DNA from: UM-FILTER-49-7 sp964599895
GTDB taxonomy: Bacteria > Acidobacteriota > Holophagae > Thermotomaculales > Thermotomaculaceae
DNA: 52,589 bases
Assembly: GCA_964599895.1 (NCBI GenBank)
Contig: CAZRHT010000011.1
Location: forward strand, 1 to 52,589
Direction: 5' to 3'
A program made the position numbers and the translations under genes. Position 1 is the first letter of the stretch. Every line of letters starts with the position of its first letter. Positions 39,074 to 47,923 of the stretch are shown here, one piece after another. The notes below the pieces were generated by a model. That model was given only the letters and a program-made list of their open reading frames with translations. It ran no database searches and was not told the origin of the DNA.

Positions 39074-41011
39074 TCACTTCTTTTCCGTCCATTCCTGATC
39101 ATACGCTCCCTGGTAGTAACTGATGGCATCATCAATCAGTCCCGGCTCCGGTCGAACAGGTGTGGGAGAAAAAGTTACCGGATCAATGGTGTATTCGCTG
39201 GATTGTTTCTTAACATCGAGAATTACCAGTTTGTTTCCCTTCAGATAGCCCATCCGGGAATATGTGGCCAGCAAGGCCCGGCCTTCTTCCGGTCTCATGT
39301 CCATAATATCCCGACCGAAAAACTGGCTGTCGTAACTCAGGTTCAACAGACCAAATACAGTGGGAGCAATGTCCATCTGGCTGCACTGGGTATTCACTTT
39401 CCCTGGAGTGACATGTCCCGGACTATAGATGAACAAGGGGATATGGTAACGGTTCACAGGAAGTGCCCTTTTTCCCATGGAGCTGGCGCAATGATCTGCC
39501 ACCACGATAAAAATAGTATTCGCAAACCAGGGATGGCTTTCTGCATCGTCCAGAAACTTGCCGGTGGCAAAGTCCGCATACTTGACCGCTCCCTTCCGCC
39601 CTGTGTGAGACGGGATATCAATCTTTCCCTCAGGATAAGTGTAGGGGCGGTGGTTGGAAGTTGTCATTATGACGGCGCAAAACGGTTGCCCGTTAGCACT
39701 GCTCTTGTCAAATTCTCTCAGACAACGGTTAAAGATGTCCTCGTCGCAAACGCCCCAGGCATTTTCAAATGTGATTTCGTCCTTGTTCAAATCACCCTGA
39801 TCCACCTTCCGAAACCCGTTGTGGGTGTAAAAATAATTCATATTGTCAAAATAACCATGTCCCCCATAGAGAAAAATCATCTCGTAGCCGCGTGTTTTCA
39901 GCACGGAACTCAGGGAAAACAGGTTTTCATTATCGGGTCGCTTGATGATGGAACGTCCCGGTGTGGGTGGCAGTGACAGAGTAATGGCTTCCAGTCCCCG
40001 GGTTGTTCTTGTGCCGGTGGCGTAGAGGCGTGTGAAAAACAAACTCTTTTCCGCCAGTTCATCAAATCGGGGAGTCAGGTTGTTCTTGTTACCGAAGTGC
40101 CCCATGAAGCTGCCGCTGAGACTTTCTTCCACAATAAAGACCAGGTTCAGATGTTTTTCTGCCCCTTCTTTTTTGATGGATCGCGTGATGTCTGCCGGAT
40201 CGGATGAGGTATAGGTACTGTCCGGTTCTTTCAGGAGTTTCCGGAGACGGGTATCGAGGGTTTGTTTGTCTATGGTGGGGTAGAAGGAGGCATAGTTCAG
40301 CCGGTTGTCTCGAAATGCGGCAAAAAAATCATAGATGCCATTTTCCGCCAGCGTATTGTCATAGTTGTTGGTTGAAAAATGGGACCAGTCCTGCTCCACA
40401 AATACAAAGCTGGCGACAGACAGGAGGAGAAGCAGGACGCCCGTTCCCAGGCGGGTTTTCCAGGTGCATGAACTCGCCAGCGATTTTCCGATTTGTTTTC
40501 TGAGACCAGAAGTGATGGCAATGGTAATGACGAGGATCGTCAGGAGCAGCGGTGTCATGGGATAGGATTCCACAATGTTGCGGACAACTTCACGGGTGTA
40601 AACAAGATAGTCAACTGCGATAAAGTTGAACCGGACGCCGAACTCCTCAAAAAAGAAATATTCAGCAGCGGCGTTGAAGAGGATGATGTAGGTAAAAAAA
40701 GCAAATCCAAAGGTTACCAGCCATCTGAGGACGCGGGTTTTGAGCAGTTTTCCGGGTACCAGCATCAAAAACAAGGTAAGGGGGATGCAGTAATAAAGGG
40801 CGGTCACAATGTCAAAAAAGAGGCCTATACCAAAGATGCCTGCGAATCGGCCAACAGTTAAGTTCACTTCTTTGATGGAAATAGTAAGAAGAAATAACCG
40901 TGTCAGAAAGGAAACGGCGACAAACACAATTATAAACAGAACCAGTACACCGAATCGATTTTGAACCGGAAATTTGAAGTCGGACAGAGCATTTTTCTTA
41001 AATAATCGCAT
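39074..41011 (-). CDS. LtaS/MdoB-family phosphoglycerol transferase (sulfatase fold)
   Basis: 645 residues from ATG 41011 behind GGAGG; the frame also holds a further ATG at 41035 without a site. Five membrane helices (about 20-210) are followed by an external alkaline phosphatase-like catalytic domain. The nucleophile Thr lies in ATGTRTTRGLEAI, with metal-ligand regions FIVEESLS and FIVVADHCAS and the conserved YGGHGYFDNMNYF. The family transfers phosphoglycerol or phosphoethanolamine to lipoteichoic acid or periplasmic glucans. In a diderm the likely product is a modified glucan or lipid head group. It is preceded by a gene-free stretch of 260 bases with repeats. Confidence 0.9.
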   Translation of the reverse strand: MRLFKKNALSDFKFPVQNRFGVLVLFIIVFVAVSFLTRLFLLTISIKEVNLTVGRFAGIFGIGLFFDIVTALYYCIPLTLFLMLVPGKLLKTRVLRWLVTFGFAFFTYIILFNAAAEYFFFEEFGVRFNFIAVDYLVYTREVVRNIVESYPMTPLLLTILVITIAITSGLRKQIGKSLASSCTWKTRLGTGVLLLLLSVASFVFVEQDWSHFSTNNYDNTLAENGIYDFFAAFRDNRLNYASFYPTIDKQTLDTRLRKLLKEPDSTYTSSDPADITRSIKKEGAEKHLNLVFIVEESLSGSFMGHFGNKNNLTPRFDELAEKSLFFTRLYATGTRTTRGLEAITLSLPPTPGRSIIKRPDNENLFSLSSVLKTRGYEMIFLYGGHGYFDNMNYFYTHNGFRKVDQGDLNKDEITFENAWGVCDEDIFNRCLREFDKSSANGQPFCAVIMTTSNHRPYTYPEGKIDIPSHTGRKGAVKYADFATGKFLDDAESHPWFANTIFIVVADHCASSMGKRALPVNRYHIPLFIYSPGHVTPGKVNTQCSQMDIAPTVFGLLNLSYDSQFFGRDIMDMRPEEGRALLATYSRMGYLKGNKLVILDVKKQSSEYTIDPVTFSPTPVRPEPGLIDDAISYYQGAYDQEWTEKK

Positions 41012-41088
41012 TACAAGCCTCCAGACCGATGGCATAATACCACAATATCAACTCTGGGTTTAAAGACACCCATTCATTTCAGACATTC

Positions 41089-41118
41089 GGTGAAGGGTGA
41101 TGAGTGGTAGGAGTGGCG
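41089..41118 (+). repeat. Dispersed intergenic repeat, GAAGGGTGATGAGTG type
   Basis: Holds GAAGGGTGATGAGTG, identical over 15 bases to the copy at 48836. It lies in the gap 41012-41275 between divergent genes. Confidence 0.6.
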
Positions 41119-41275
41119 ATTAAGGCTTCGTGGTTGATAAACCATGGGTTGATTCAGAAAACTTGGAAGGAGAATTTCTGTTTTGCCCTTTTCCACTTGC
41201 ACGTTCACTTGCATCAACTCTTCCCATGCTTGATAACAAAGGAGTGAGTCTGTATGATGAACCCAGGGAGAACAC

Positions 41276-44233
41276 ATGGGAATTTTGTGGAAACAGGATT
41301 CAAAATCGGATCATCTTCACGACCTGATGCAATTCCATGTTCAGGAAGTGCTGCTGGTATCCAGTATGTACGATGCATTTCTCCTGGAAGAGGACGGTCG
41401 TCTTTCACAGCGGGTGTTTGGCGACTTCATGGATCTGGACCTTCACTATATACCCAGAATTACACGGGTTTCCAGTGCCGGTGAGGCATTGGAGGCCTTG
41501 CAGAGGGGAAATTTTGATCTGGTGATCACGATGCCCCGCCTGTCAGATATGACTCCCTTCCAATTTGGGGCCCAGGCGAAAGCGATCCGTCCGGGTCTTC
41601 CTATTGTGCTCTTAACCTACGCACCTGTAACGAGCCGGGTTTTGAAACAGATCCGTAAGCATGACAGCATTGACAAGATTTTTTATTGGTTCGGAGATTC
41701 CAAGATTTTTCTCGCAATTATTAAGTCCATTGAAGACATGAAGAATCTGGAGACAGACAGCCGGTACGGGGTAAATATTATTCTCGTGGTGGAAGATTCC
41801 CCGTGGTACTACTCGGCATTTCTCCCCATGCTTTACACTGAAATTATCAAGCAAACCCGACGGATCGTATCCGAAGGGGTAAACGATGTGCAGCGGATGC
41901 TCCGAATCCGCGCTCGGCCCAAGATTGTCAGCGTGGAAACGTTTGAAGAAGCACAGTTCATTGTTCAGACTTACAAGGACCGTCTGCTGGGTGTGATTTC
42001 CGATATTCGGTATCCCAAGGGAGGGAAAATGGCTAAGGATGCCGGATTGCAGCTGGTTGGCCTGATCCGGGAGGAAATTCCGGATCTGGGCATTGTGCTG
42101 CAGTCTTCGGAACAGCGGGTTGAGGTGGAAACTGAAAAACTCGGCATCCGTTTCATCAATAAGAATTCTCCTACTTTGCTGGAAGAGCTCCAGTCTTTCA
42201 TGTTGGAGAACTTTGGTTTTGGCGACTTTGTGTTCAGGATGCCGGATGGGCATGTGGTGGGTAAAGCCCGTACCCTTCGGGAATTCGGTGCGGTGTTGAG
42301 AGGAGTTCCGGCTGAATCCCTGCTCTACCATACCAGCCGGAACCATGTTTCCATCTGGCTACGGGCCAGAACAGAATTTGACCTTGCAGAAAAACTTCGG
42401 CCCCGTAAGGTCTCAGAGTTTGAGTCCATTGAAGTAATACGTAAATACCTGATCGAATCCATAGAATTTTCTATTTCAAAGGAACGTTCGGGCGTGATAT
42501 CTGATTTCAGTGCCAGTGAGCTTCAGGAAGGGGACAATCTCTTTTCAAGAATTGGCACCGGTTCTATGGGAGGGAAGGCCAGGGGCGTAGCATTCATGAA
42601 TAATATGATGCAGAAAAGTGGCATCCCGGAGCGGTATCCCGACGTTGACATTCGCATTCCGGCAACCTTTGTCCTCTGTACCGATGTATACGCAGAATTT
42701 CTTCAACAGCGGAATCTGAGGGACCGCGCGTTTTCGGTGCATACGGATGAGGACGTGTTTCGAATGTTTCGGGAAAGCTACATTCCTTCCGCGGTGGAAA
42801 AAGACCTGCGCACTCTGCTCAGCAAGATTCGACAGCCCATTGCTGTACGATCGTCCAGTCTGCTGGAAGACTCTCAGGCATTGCCGTTTTCCGGTGTTTA
42901 CAAGACTTACATGCTTCCCAATAGTCATCCCAACCTGGAAGTGCGCTATCGCCAGCTGGTTATCGCTATCAAAATGGTGTATGCCTCGGTTTTCTCCATG
43001 GAGGCCCGCCAGTATGTGTCCAATTCCAATTTCCGGGTAGAAGAAGAGCAGATGGCAATTCTGATTCAGCGGATCAGTGGCCTTCGCCACGGAGATCTGT
43101 TTTATCCCACCGTTTCGGGAACAGCGCAGTCGTACAACTTTTACCCCCTGTCCCGCTTGAACCCCCATGATGGTGTCATGAGCCTGGTGACGGGAATCGG
43201 AAAGGCAATCGGGGAGGGGGATAATGTATTCAGAGTGTCTCCGGCAAACCCGGAAATCAACCCGCTTTTACGCAAGCCGCTGGAACTCCCTGCGAAAACA
43301 CAACGTACGTTTTATGCCCTGCATGTTGGAGCAGATAGTCCGGAGCTACCGATCAAAGAAACAGCTAACCTGATCAAGGCCCCAATAAGCCGCAATGATT
43401 CGGATAGAGTCCTTCCCCTTGTTTCCAGTGCATTGAACCTTGAAAGCGGCACTCTGGATGATTCTCCTTTCGCTGAAGGTCGTCGTGTGGTGACCTTTTC
43501 CAGACTTCTGAAAGGAAAGTACTTTCCGTTTCCGGAGCTGATCCAGGAAATTCTTTCCCTTGGGGAACAGTCTGTCGGAACGCCGGTGGGGATCGAATTT
43601 GCTGTGAACCTTTATCCCGATAGGAAACGGAAACCGGAATTCAGTTTCCTTCAGATCCGGCCTCTGGTGGCAGGGAATGAGTTCGGAGAAGTATCCACTG
43701 AAACCATTCCCCGCAGGAAAGTGTTCTGCAGATCCAGTCAGACAATGGGCAACGGTGTGGAAGATAGAATACGGGACCTGATTTATGTTGTGCCGAGTCT
43801 TTTTGATCCGGGCCGAACCGCGGAAATTGCAACCGAAATCAGCGAATTCAATCGCTCGCTGGAAGCGGAAAATCAAAACTACATTCTCATCGGGTTTGGA
43901 CGATGGGGCAGCTCTGACCCTCTTCAGGGGATTCCGGTGGACTGGACAGCCATTTCACAGGCCCGGATACTGGTGGAAGCAACCTCGAAGAATTTTCAGG
44001 CGGATGCTTCCAGGGGGAACCATTTTTTTCAACATATGCTGTCACAGAAACTCGGTTACTTTTATGTGGGGAGTGAGGGAGATGATTTTGTGGGATGGGA
44101 CTGGCTTCAGAAGCAGGAGGCAGTCCGAGAGGGTGTTTTTCTTCGCCATCTGCGTTTTCAGAAGCCGATTGTGTCTAAAATTGATGGACGGGCTTCAAAA
44201 GGCGTATTGCAGAAGCCAAAGGGAAAGAGTTAG
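41276..44233 (+). CDS. Two receiver-like domains plus PEP/pyruvate-binding (PEP synthase N-type) domain
   Basis: 985 residues from ATG 41276 behind AGGGAG. Two response regulator-like domains come first (about 20-145, EVLLVSSMYDAF; and 165-320, IILVVEDSPWYYSAFLP and VISDIRYPKGG; the second with acidic residues of a phospho-acceptor pocket). A central linker leads to an ATP-grasp PEP/pyruvate-binding domain (about 430-830; GSMGGKARGVAFM, IAVRSSSLLEDSQALPFSGV, then FLQIRPL). A C-terminal region (830-985) follows. The swivelling His domain and PEP-binding barrel of true PEP synthase are missing, so it is not a full enzyme. Similar proteins occur in Bacteroidota and other phyla with unknown function; phosphorylation of another protein or a small molecule is plausible. 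Confidence 0.8.
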   Translation: MGILWKQDSKSDHLHDLMQFHVQEVLLVSSMYDAFLLEEDGRLSQRVFGDFMDLDLHYIPRITRVSSAGEALEALQRGNFDLVITMPRLSDMTPFQFGAQAKAIRPGLPIVLLTYAPVTSRVLKQIRKHDSIDKIFYWFGDSKIFLAIIKSIEDMKNLETDSRYGVNIILVVEDSPWYYSAFLPMLYTEIIKQTRRIVSEGVNDVQRMLRIRARPKIVSVETFEEAQFIVQTYKDRLLGVISDIRYPKGGKMAKDAGLQLVGLIREEIPDLGIVLQSSEQRVEVETEKLGIRFINKNSPTLLEELQSFMLENFGFGDFVFRMPDGHVVGKARTLREFGAVLRGVPAESLLYHTSRNHVSIWLRARTEFDLAEKLRPRKVSEFESIEVIRKYLIESIEFSISKERSGVISDFSASELQEGDNLFSRIGTGSMGGKARGVAFMNNMMQKSGIPERYPDVDIRIPATFVLCTDVYAEFLQQRNLRDRAFSVHTDEDVFRMFRESYIPSAVEKDLRTLLSKIRQPIAVRSSSLLEDSQALPFSGVYKTYMLPNSHPNLEVRYRQLVIAIKMVYASVFSMEARQYVSNSNFRVEEEQMAILIQRISGLRHGDLFYPTVSGTAQSYNFYPLSRLNPHDGVMSLVTGIGKAIGEGDNVFRVSPANPEINPLLRKPLELPAKTQRTFYALHVGADSPELPIKETANLIKAPISRNDSDRVLPLVSSALNLESGTLDDSPFAEGRRVVTFSRLLKGKYFPFPELIQEILSLGEQSVGTPVGIEFAVNLYPDRKRKPEFSFLQIRPLVAGNEFGEVSTETIPRRKVFCRSSQTMGNGVEDRIRDLIYVVPSLFDPGRTAEIATEISEFNRSLEAENQNYILIGFGRWGSSDPLQGIPVDWTAISQARILVEATSKNFQADASRGNHFFQHMLSQKLGYFYVGSEGDDFVGWDWLQKQEAVREGVFLRHLRFQKPIVSKIDGRASKGVLQKPKGKS

Positions 44234-44246
44234 AAAACGGGACAAA

Positions 44247-44270
44247 AAAAGCCGGGTTATCCCGGCTTTT
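44247..44270. terminator. Bidirectional rho-independent terminator
   Basis: AAAAGCCGGG, loop TTAT, CCCGGCTTTT: a perfect ten-pair stem with A-run on the left and T-run on the right, between converging genes. Confidence 0.9.
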
Positions 44271-44289
44271 CATTCATTTGTTCTGATTG

Positions 44290-44565
44290 TCAGTAGCGGT
44301 TCCGATTGCGATTGTCTTCCTTGGGTTTGGAGACATTTACACGAAGGGCACGGCCTTTGAAATCGGCGCCATTTAAGGCTGCGATCGCAGCTTCTGCTGC
44401 TTCGTCGGTTTCCATATCCACGAAGCCGAAGCCACGGGAGAGACCGGTTACACGGTCGGTAATGATACGGACGGACTCAACAGGTCCGTGCTCTGCGAAC
44501 AGATTCCGAAGTTCATCTTCGGAGGCGTTGTAGGGAAGGTTCCCCACGTAGAGACTCTGAGACAT
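44290..44565 (-). CDS. RNA-binding protein with one RRM
   Basis: 91 residues from ATG 44565 behind GAGGAG at eight bases. One RRM with RNP2 LYVGNL and RNP1 RGFGFVDM, and a short Arg/Asn-rich tail (DNRNRNRY). Small bacterial RRM proteins are often cold-inducible RNA chaperones. An inverted repeat GTTCA-AACC-TGAAC (44600-44613) lies in the 5' leader and may shape the mRNA. It forms its own unit, closed by the shared terminator. Confidence 0.95.
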   Translation of the reverse strand: MSQSLYVGNLPYNASEDELRNLFAEHGPVESVRIITDRVTGLSRGFGFVDMETDEAAEAAIAALNGADFKGRALRVNVSKPKEDNRNRNRY

Positions 44566-44701
44566 TCGAATACTCCTCAAAACGTGATTCTAAACGAAGG
44601 TTCAAACCTGAACAAGACAGGCTTAAACAACCGTCAAAATAAAATTAGCATGAAGTTAACGGATGTGCAAGAAAAAGTATGAATGTACGGGGAACGTAAG
44701 G

Positions 44702-44766
44702 GGTGAAGTTTGAGTCTGAGTTTGAGCTTAAGTTCGGATCAGATTCAGAATAGACAGGGGATGGCC
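44702..44766 (+). repeat. Dispersed intergenic repeat, TTGAGTCTGA/GACAGGGGA type
   Basis: Contains GTTTGAGTCTGAGTTTGAG, TTAAGTTCG and AGACAGGGGATGGCC, the same words in the same order as at 19079 and 33175. It lies in the gap upstream of the M16 protease. Confidence 0.65.
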
Positions 44767-44885
44767 TCTTCTCTTATTTTTCTTCATTCAGCATTCGGTG
44801 CGACGCATCGTAAGTGGTAACTCTTTCAATAATCGTCTCTACTCCCTTCTCATGACCATTATTCTGTTTTCCGGACGATGTTTGC

Positions 44886-44894
44886 TGATACAAT
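44886..44894 (+). promoter_or_regulatory. Extended -10 promoter of the M16 protease operon
   Basis: TGA-TACAAT (extended -10, five of six matches). The leader to ATG 44945 is about 45 bases. Confidence 0.45.
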
Positions 44895-44944
44895 GGAGCG
44901 GCCTTGCCAGGATCAGCGAGGCAGCAAAAGGAGCAAATGAAAGC

Positions 44945-46183
44945 ATGACAATACAGAAAATACATGGAATTCCCGTAATCATCAGTGAAATTCCGTATAC
45001 GAGGGCTGCAACGGTGAGTATCTGGATCAACCGCGGAGCGCGGGACGAACTCTTTCCCGAGGAACACGGGTTGACCCATTTTCTGGAGCATATGGTATTT
45101 AAGGGCAGTAAGACCAGGACTGCGACAGATATTTCCCGGGAAATTGAACGGGTGGGCGGCGATCTGGATGCATTCACTTCAAGAGACCATCTGTGTTTCA
45201 TTGCCCGCGTTCCGGCTGAAAAACTGGAACTGGGGTTTGAGTTGTTAACGGATATGCTTACCCGGCCCTCTTTTCGTCCCGAGGATGTGAAGCTGGAGAA
45301 ATCCGTAGTCCAGGAGGAAATCCGGATGATGCGCGACGACCCGGACGATTCCGGTGATGAGTTGTTTATGAGCTGCATTTATCCGAAAGAAGTATTGGGT
45401 CGGTCCATCCTGGGTACTGAAAGTACCGTGGATAATCTTACGCCGAACATGCTGCGGGAAACGCTGGGGCACTGCATTGGCCGGAAGGAGCTCGTGGTAA
45501 GTGTGGCCGGACGGGTGGATGAGAAAGCGGTGCTTGACCTTGTAGAACCGCTGGCAGTTTCAGCTACCAATGAAAGCGTCTCTCCCCGAAATGACGGGAC
45601 TGAGCCGTTTTTCCCCGGCAGCAAAAAAGTAGAAAGAGAGGGCATGACTGCCACCAATCTGTACATGGCCTGGCCGCTTCCGATGCTGGAATTGCGCGTG
45701 CAACAGGTGGTTTCTATTTTGAATAATGTCTATGGCGGCGGGATGAGCTCCAGGTTGTTCCAAAAAGTGCGGGAAGATAGCGGTCTGGCTTATATGGTTT
45801 TTTCCAGTCCCACTTTTTTTAGAAACGAAGGCCATCTTTACGTTTCTGCCACAACTGCACCGGAAAACGCGGAAAAGGTGCTGAAAATAATGATGAATGA
45901 AGGTGCCGGATTGAGAGACACGCTGAAAGCAGAAGAAGTGGAAGATGCCCGCAACCAGTTGATCGGGCGGTTGGAACTGTCACTGGAAACATCCACCAGC
46001 CAGGCAATGTGGGGCGGTCACAATATGCTCCGTTACAACCGTCTGATTACCCTTCGAGAGGTGCTGGACATTGTGCGGGATATTTCCTACCATGAAGTTC
46101 AGGAACTGTCGGCGGAGATTTTTGCGGAAGAAAAGCTGGCAACGCTTATATATGGAAACCTCAACAGAATTTCCGACAGGTAA
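44945..46183 (+). CDS. M16-family zinc protease (processing peptidase-like)
   Basis: 412 residues from ATG 44945. The frame stays open upstream to 44798, but that would include the promoter; AAAGGAG (44927-44933) supports 44945. Just upstream lies ATGAAAGCATGA, a three-codon frame whose stop overlaps this ATG. The inverted zinc motif is HFLEH (45-49) with the third ligand in the EEIRMMRDDP region. The second half has the RRP-type YGGGMSSRLFQKVREDSGLAY. M16 enzymes degrade or process short peptides. No signal peptide, so cytoplasmic. A dUTPase gene follows after 23 bases. It resembles the YmxG/PepR group, which is often near dut. Confidence 0.9.
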   Translation: MTIQKIHGIPVIISEIPYTRAATVSIWINRGARDELFPEEHGLTHFLEHMVFKGSKTRTATDISREIERVGGDLDAFTSRDHLCFIARVPAEKLELGFELLTDMLTRPSFRPEDVKLEKSVVQEEIRMMRDDPDDSGDELFMSCIYPKEVLGRSILGTESTVDNLTPNMLRETLGHCIGRKELVVSVAGRVDEKAVLDLVEPLAVSATNESVSPRNDGTEPFFPGSKKVEREGMTATNLYMAWPLPMLELRVQQVVSILNNVYGGGMSSRLFQKVREDSGLAYMVFSSPTFFRNEGHLYVSATTAPENAEKVLKIMMNEGAGLRDTLKAEEVEDARNQLIGRLELSLETSTSQAMWGGHNMLRYNRLITLREVLDIVRDISYHEVQELSAEIFAEEKLATLIYGNLNRISDR

Positions 46184-46206
46184 GCGCAAACAGGGAGTGG
46201 AATTGT

Positions 46207-46656
46207 ATGAAATCTATTGAAATCCGGGTAAAGCGATTGAAACACGGGCACGATTTGCCACTGCCGGACTATGCGACTGCCGGTTCCTCGGGAATGGATC
46301 TGCTGGCGGCTGTGGATGAAGCAATGGAACTTCCCCCCGGGAAGGTTGAGGCCATTCCCACCGGCCTGGTTTTTGAGATACCGATGGGAATGGAAATCCA
46401 GGTGAGGCCTCGAAGCGGGCTGGCTTTGAGAAACAGTGTCACCTGTCTCAATACACCCGGCACAATTGATGCCGACTACCGGGGAGAGGTTAAAGTCATT
46501 CTTGCCAACCTGGGGCACACTCCCTTCAGGATTGAGCGGGGAATGCGCATTGCCCAGGCCGTGTTAGCTCCGGTTCTCCGCGCTGAGCTGATTACAGTGG
46601 AAGATCTCACAGACACAGACCGGAGTGATGGTGGATTTGGGAGCACAGGCATATGA
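46207..46656 (+). CDS. dut: dUTP diphosphatase
   Basis: 149 residues with all five trimeric dUTPase motifs: AGSSGMDL, PRSGLA, GTIDADYRGE (with catalytic Asp), RIAQ and the P-loop-like GGFGSTG at the end. It hydrolyses dUTP to dUMP, keeping uracil out of DNA. Its stop overlaps the next start (ATGA), so the downstream cysteine desulfurase is translationally coupled. Confidence 0.97.
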   Translation: MKSIEIRVKRLKHGHDLPLPDYATAGSSGMDLLAAVDEAMELPPGKVEAIPTGLVFEIPMGMEIQVRPRSGLALRNSVTCLNTPGTIDADYRGEVKVILANLGHTPFRIERGMRIAQAVLAPVLRAELITVEDLTDTDRSDGGFGSTGI

Positions 46657-47828
46657 ATTCTATTGAAAACATTGTCGGACTGAACATGGACTTTACGGCT
46701 ACGACACCGCTTGCACCGGGAGTCATAGAGGAAATGGTCCGTATTCTGGCAATGGTTCCCGGCAACCCTTCTTCACCGCATGAGCTGGGATTGCAGGCTA
46801 CCAGAGTTGTTGAGGATGCAAGGGAGACTATTCTAGAGGAATCCGGTCTGACAGATACCCATCGTCTAATTTTCACATCCGGCGGTTCCGAAGGGAACAG
46901 TACAGTTCTGCACGCGTTAACTTCTTCTTCAGATGGCACCAATATCGTGACAACACCGTTTGAACACAATTCCATTCGTGTTTTTTTTCCGCTGTTGGAA
47001 CGGGCAGGTGTTGAGGTCAGAGAGATTCAGCCGGACCAGTCCGGTATCATTGAGCCTGAGAGGTTGCTGAAATCAGTTGACAGGAACACACGACTTGTTT
47101 CCATTATGGCAGTCAACAACGAGACCGGATTTATTTTTGATATTCCGGGTATCGCAAAGACAGTCCGGCAGCATTTTCCCCAGGCCAGAATTCACACCGA
47201 CTATGTTCAGGGCTTTATGAAGATTCCGATAGCTTTGGGTGATGTTGATTTTGTTTCCGTTTCCGCCCATAAGATTCACGGTCCCAAAGGTACAGGGGCA
47301 CTGATAATACGCAGGGGATTAGGTCTGCCCTTTATCATTGGCGGCAGTCACGAGTATGGCCTCAGGGGCGGCACCCACAACGTTGCTGGGATTGCCGGAT
47401 TTGGCGAAGCGGTACGGCTCCTCAAGGGAGAGGTTTCCGACAATGCCAGGCATGTCTCAAGCCTTCGATCTTTATTTCTGGATGTGATTTTGGAATACCT
47501 GCCCCATGCAACGGTAATTGAAGGCAGTACAAACAGTCCCTATATCCTGGGATTGACAGTACCTGGAATCAAATCCGAAGTGGTAGTCCGCATGCTTTCG
47601 GGAAAAGGAATCTTCATTTCAGCTGGTTCCGCCTGTTCCAGCAGATCCAGTAATCACAACCGTACGGTCCAGGCTCTTGGGCTGAAGCCCGACGAGTTTC
47701 TTCGGATCTCTCTCTCTCCGTGGCTGAATGGGGAGGAAGTTGAGGCGGCGGCACACACGATCGCGGCTACCTGCACCGAATTTCTCGAGATGATGGGAAG
47801 CAACCCGAAGGGGCCGCGTGACTTGTAA
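46653..47828 (+). CDS. Class V aminotransferase, cysteine desulfurase-like (second NifS)
   Basis: 391 residues. MDFTATTPLAPGV replaces the usual YLDNAATTP start. Other marks are TSGGSEGNS, a His in FEHNS, AVNNETGFIFDI, the PLP lysine in SVSAHKIHGPKG, and a Cys loop SAGSACSSRSS with a conserved Cys. HTDYVQG has Tyr where most relatives have Ala (HTDAVQ). It likely takes sulfur from cysteine for clusters, tRNA thiolation or other use. The coupling to dut and an M16 protease is unusual; no iscU or mnmA is near. Group (IscS or NifS) cannot be fixed by eye. Confidence 0.9.
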   Translation: MNSIENIVGLNMDFTATTPLAPGVIEEMVRILAMVPGNPSSPHELGLQATRVVEDARETILEESGLTDTHRLIFTSGGSEGNSTVLHALTSSSDGTNIVTTPFEHNSIRVFFPLLERAGVEVREIQPDQSGIIEPERLLKSVDRNTRLVSIMAVNNETGFIFDIPGIAKTVRQHFPQARIHTDYVQGFMKIPIALGDVDFVSVSAHKIHGPKGTGALIIRRGLGLPFIIGGSHEYGLRGGTHNVAGIAGFGEAVRLLKGEVSDNARHVSSLRSLFLDVILEYLPHATVIEGSTNSPYILGLTVPGIKSEVVVRMLSGKGIFISAGSACSSRSSNHNRTVQALGLKPDEFLRISLSPWLNGEEVEAAAHTIAATCTEFLEMMGSNPKGPRDL

Positions 47829-47923
47829 ATTGTGATTTGTAATTAGCTTGGAATAGGGGAAAATCCCAAAACGTTAGATCGTTCATTCATTATAATCTAT
47901 CATTTGACAGCGAGCCAGCGCAC

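Noticed and set aside
38948..39976. 342-codon plus frame opposite the LtaS-like gene
   Set aside because: The minus strand carries the conserved sulfatase-fold motifs; the plus frame is a shadow.
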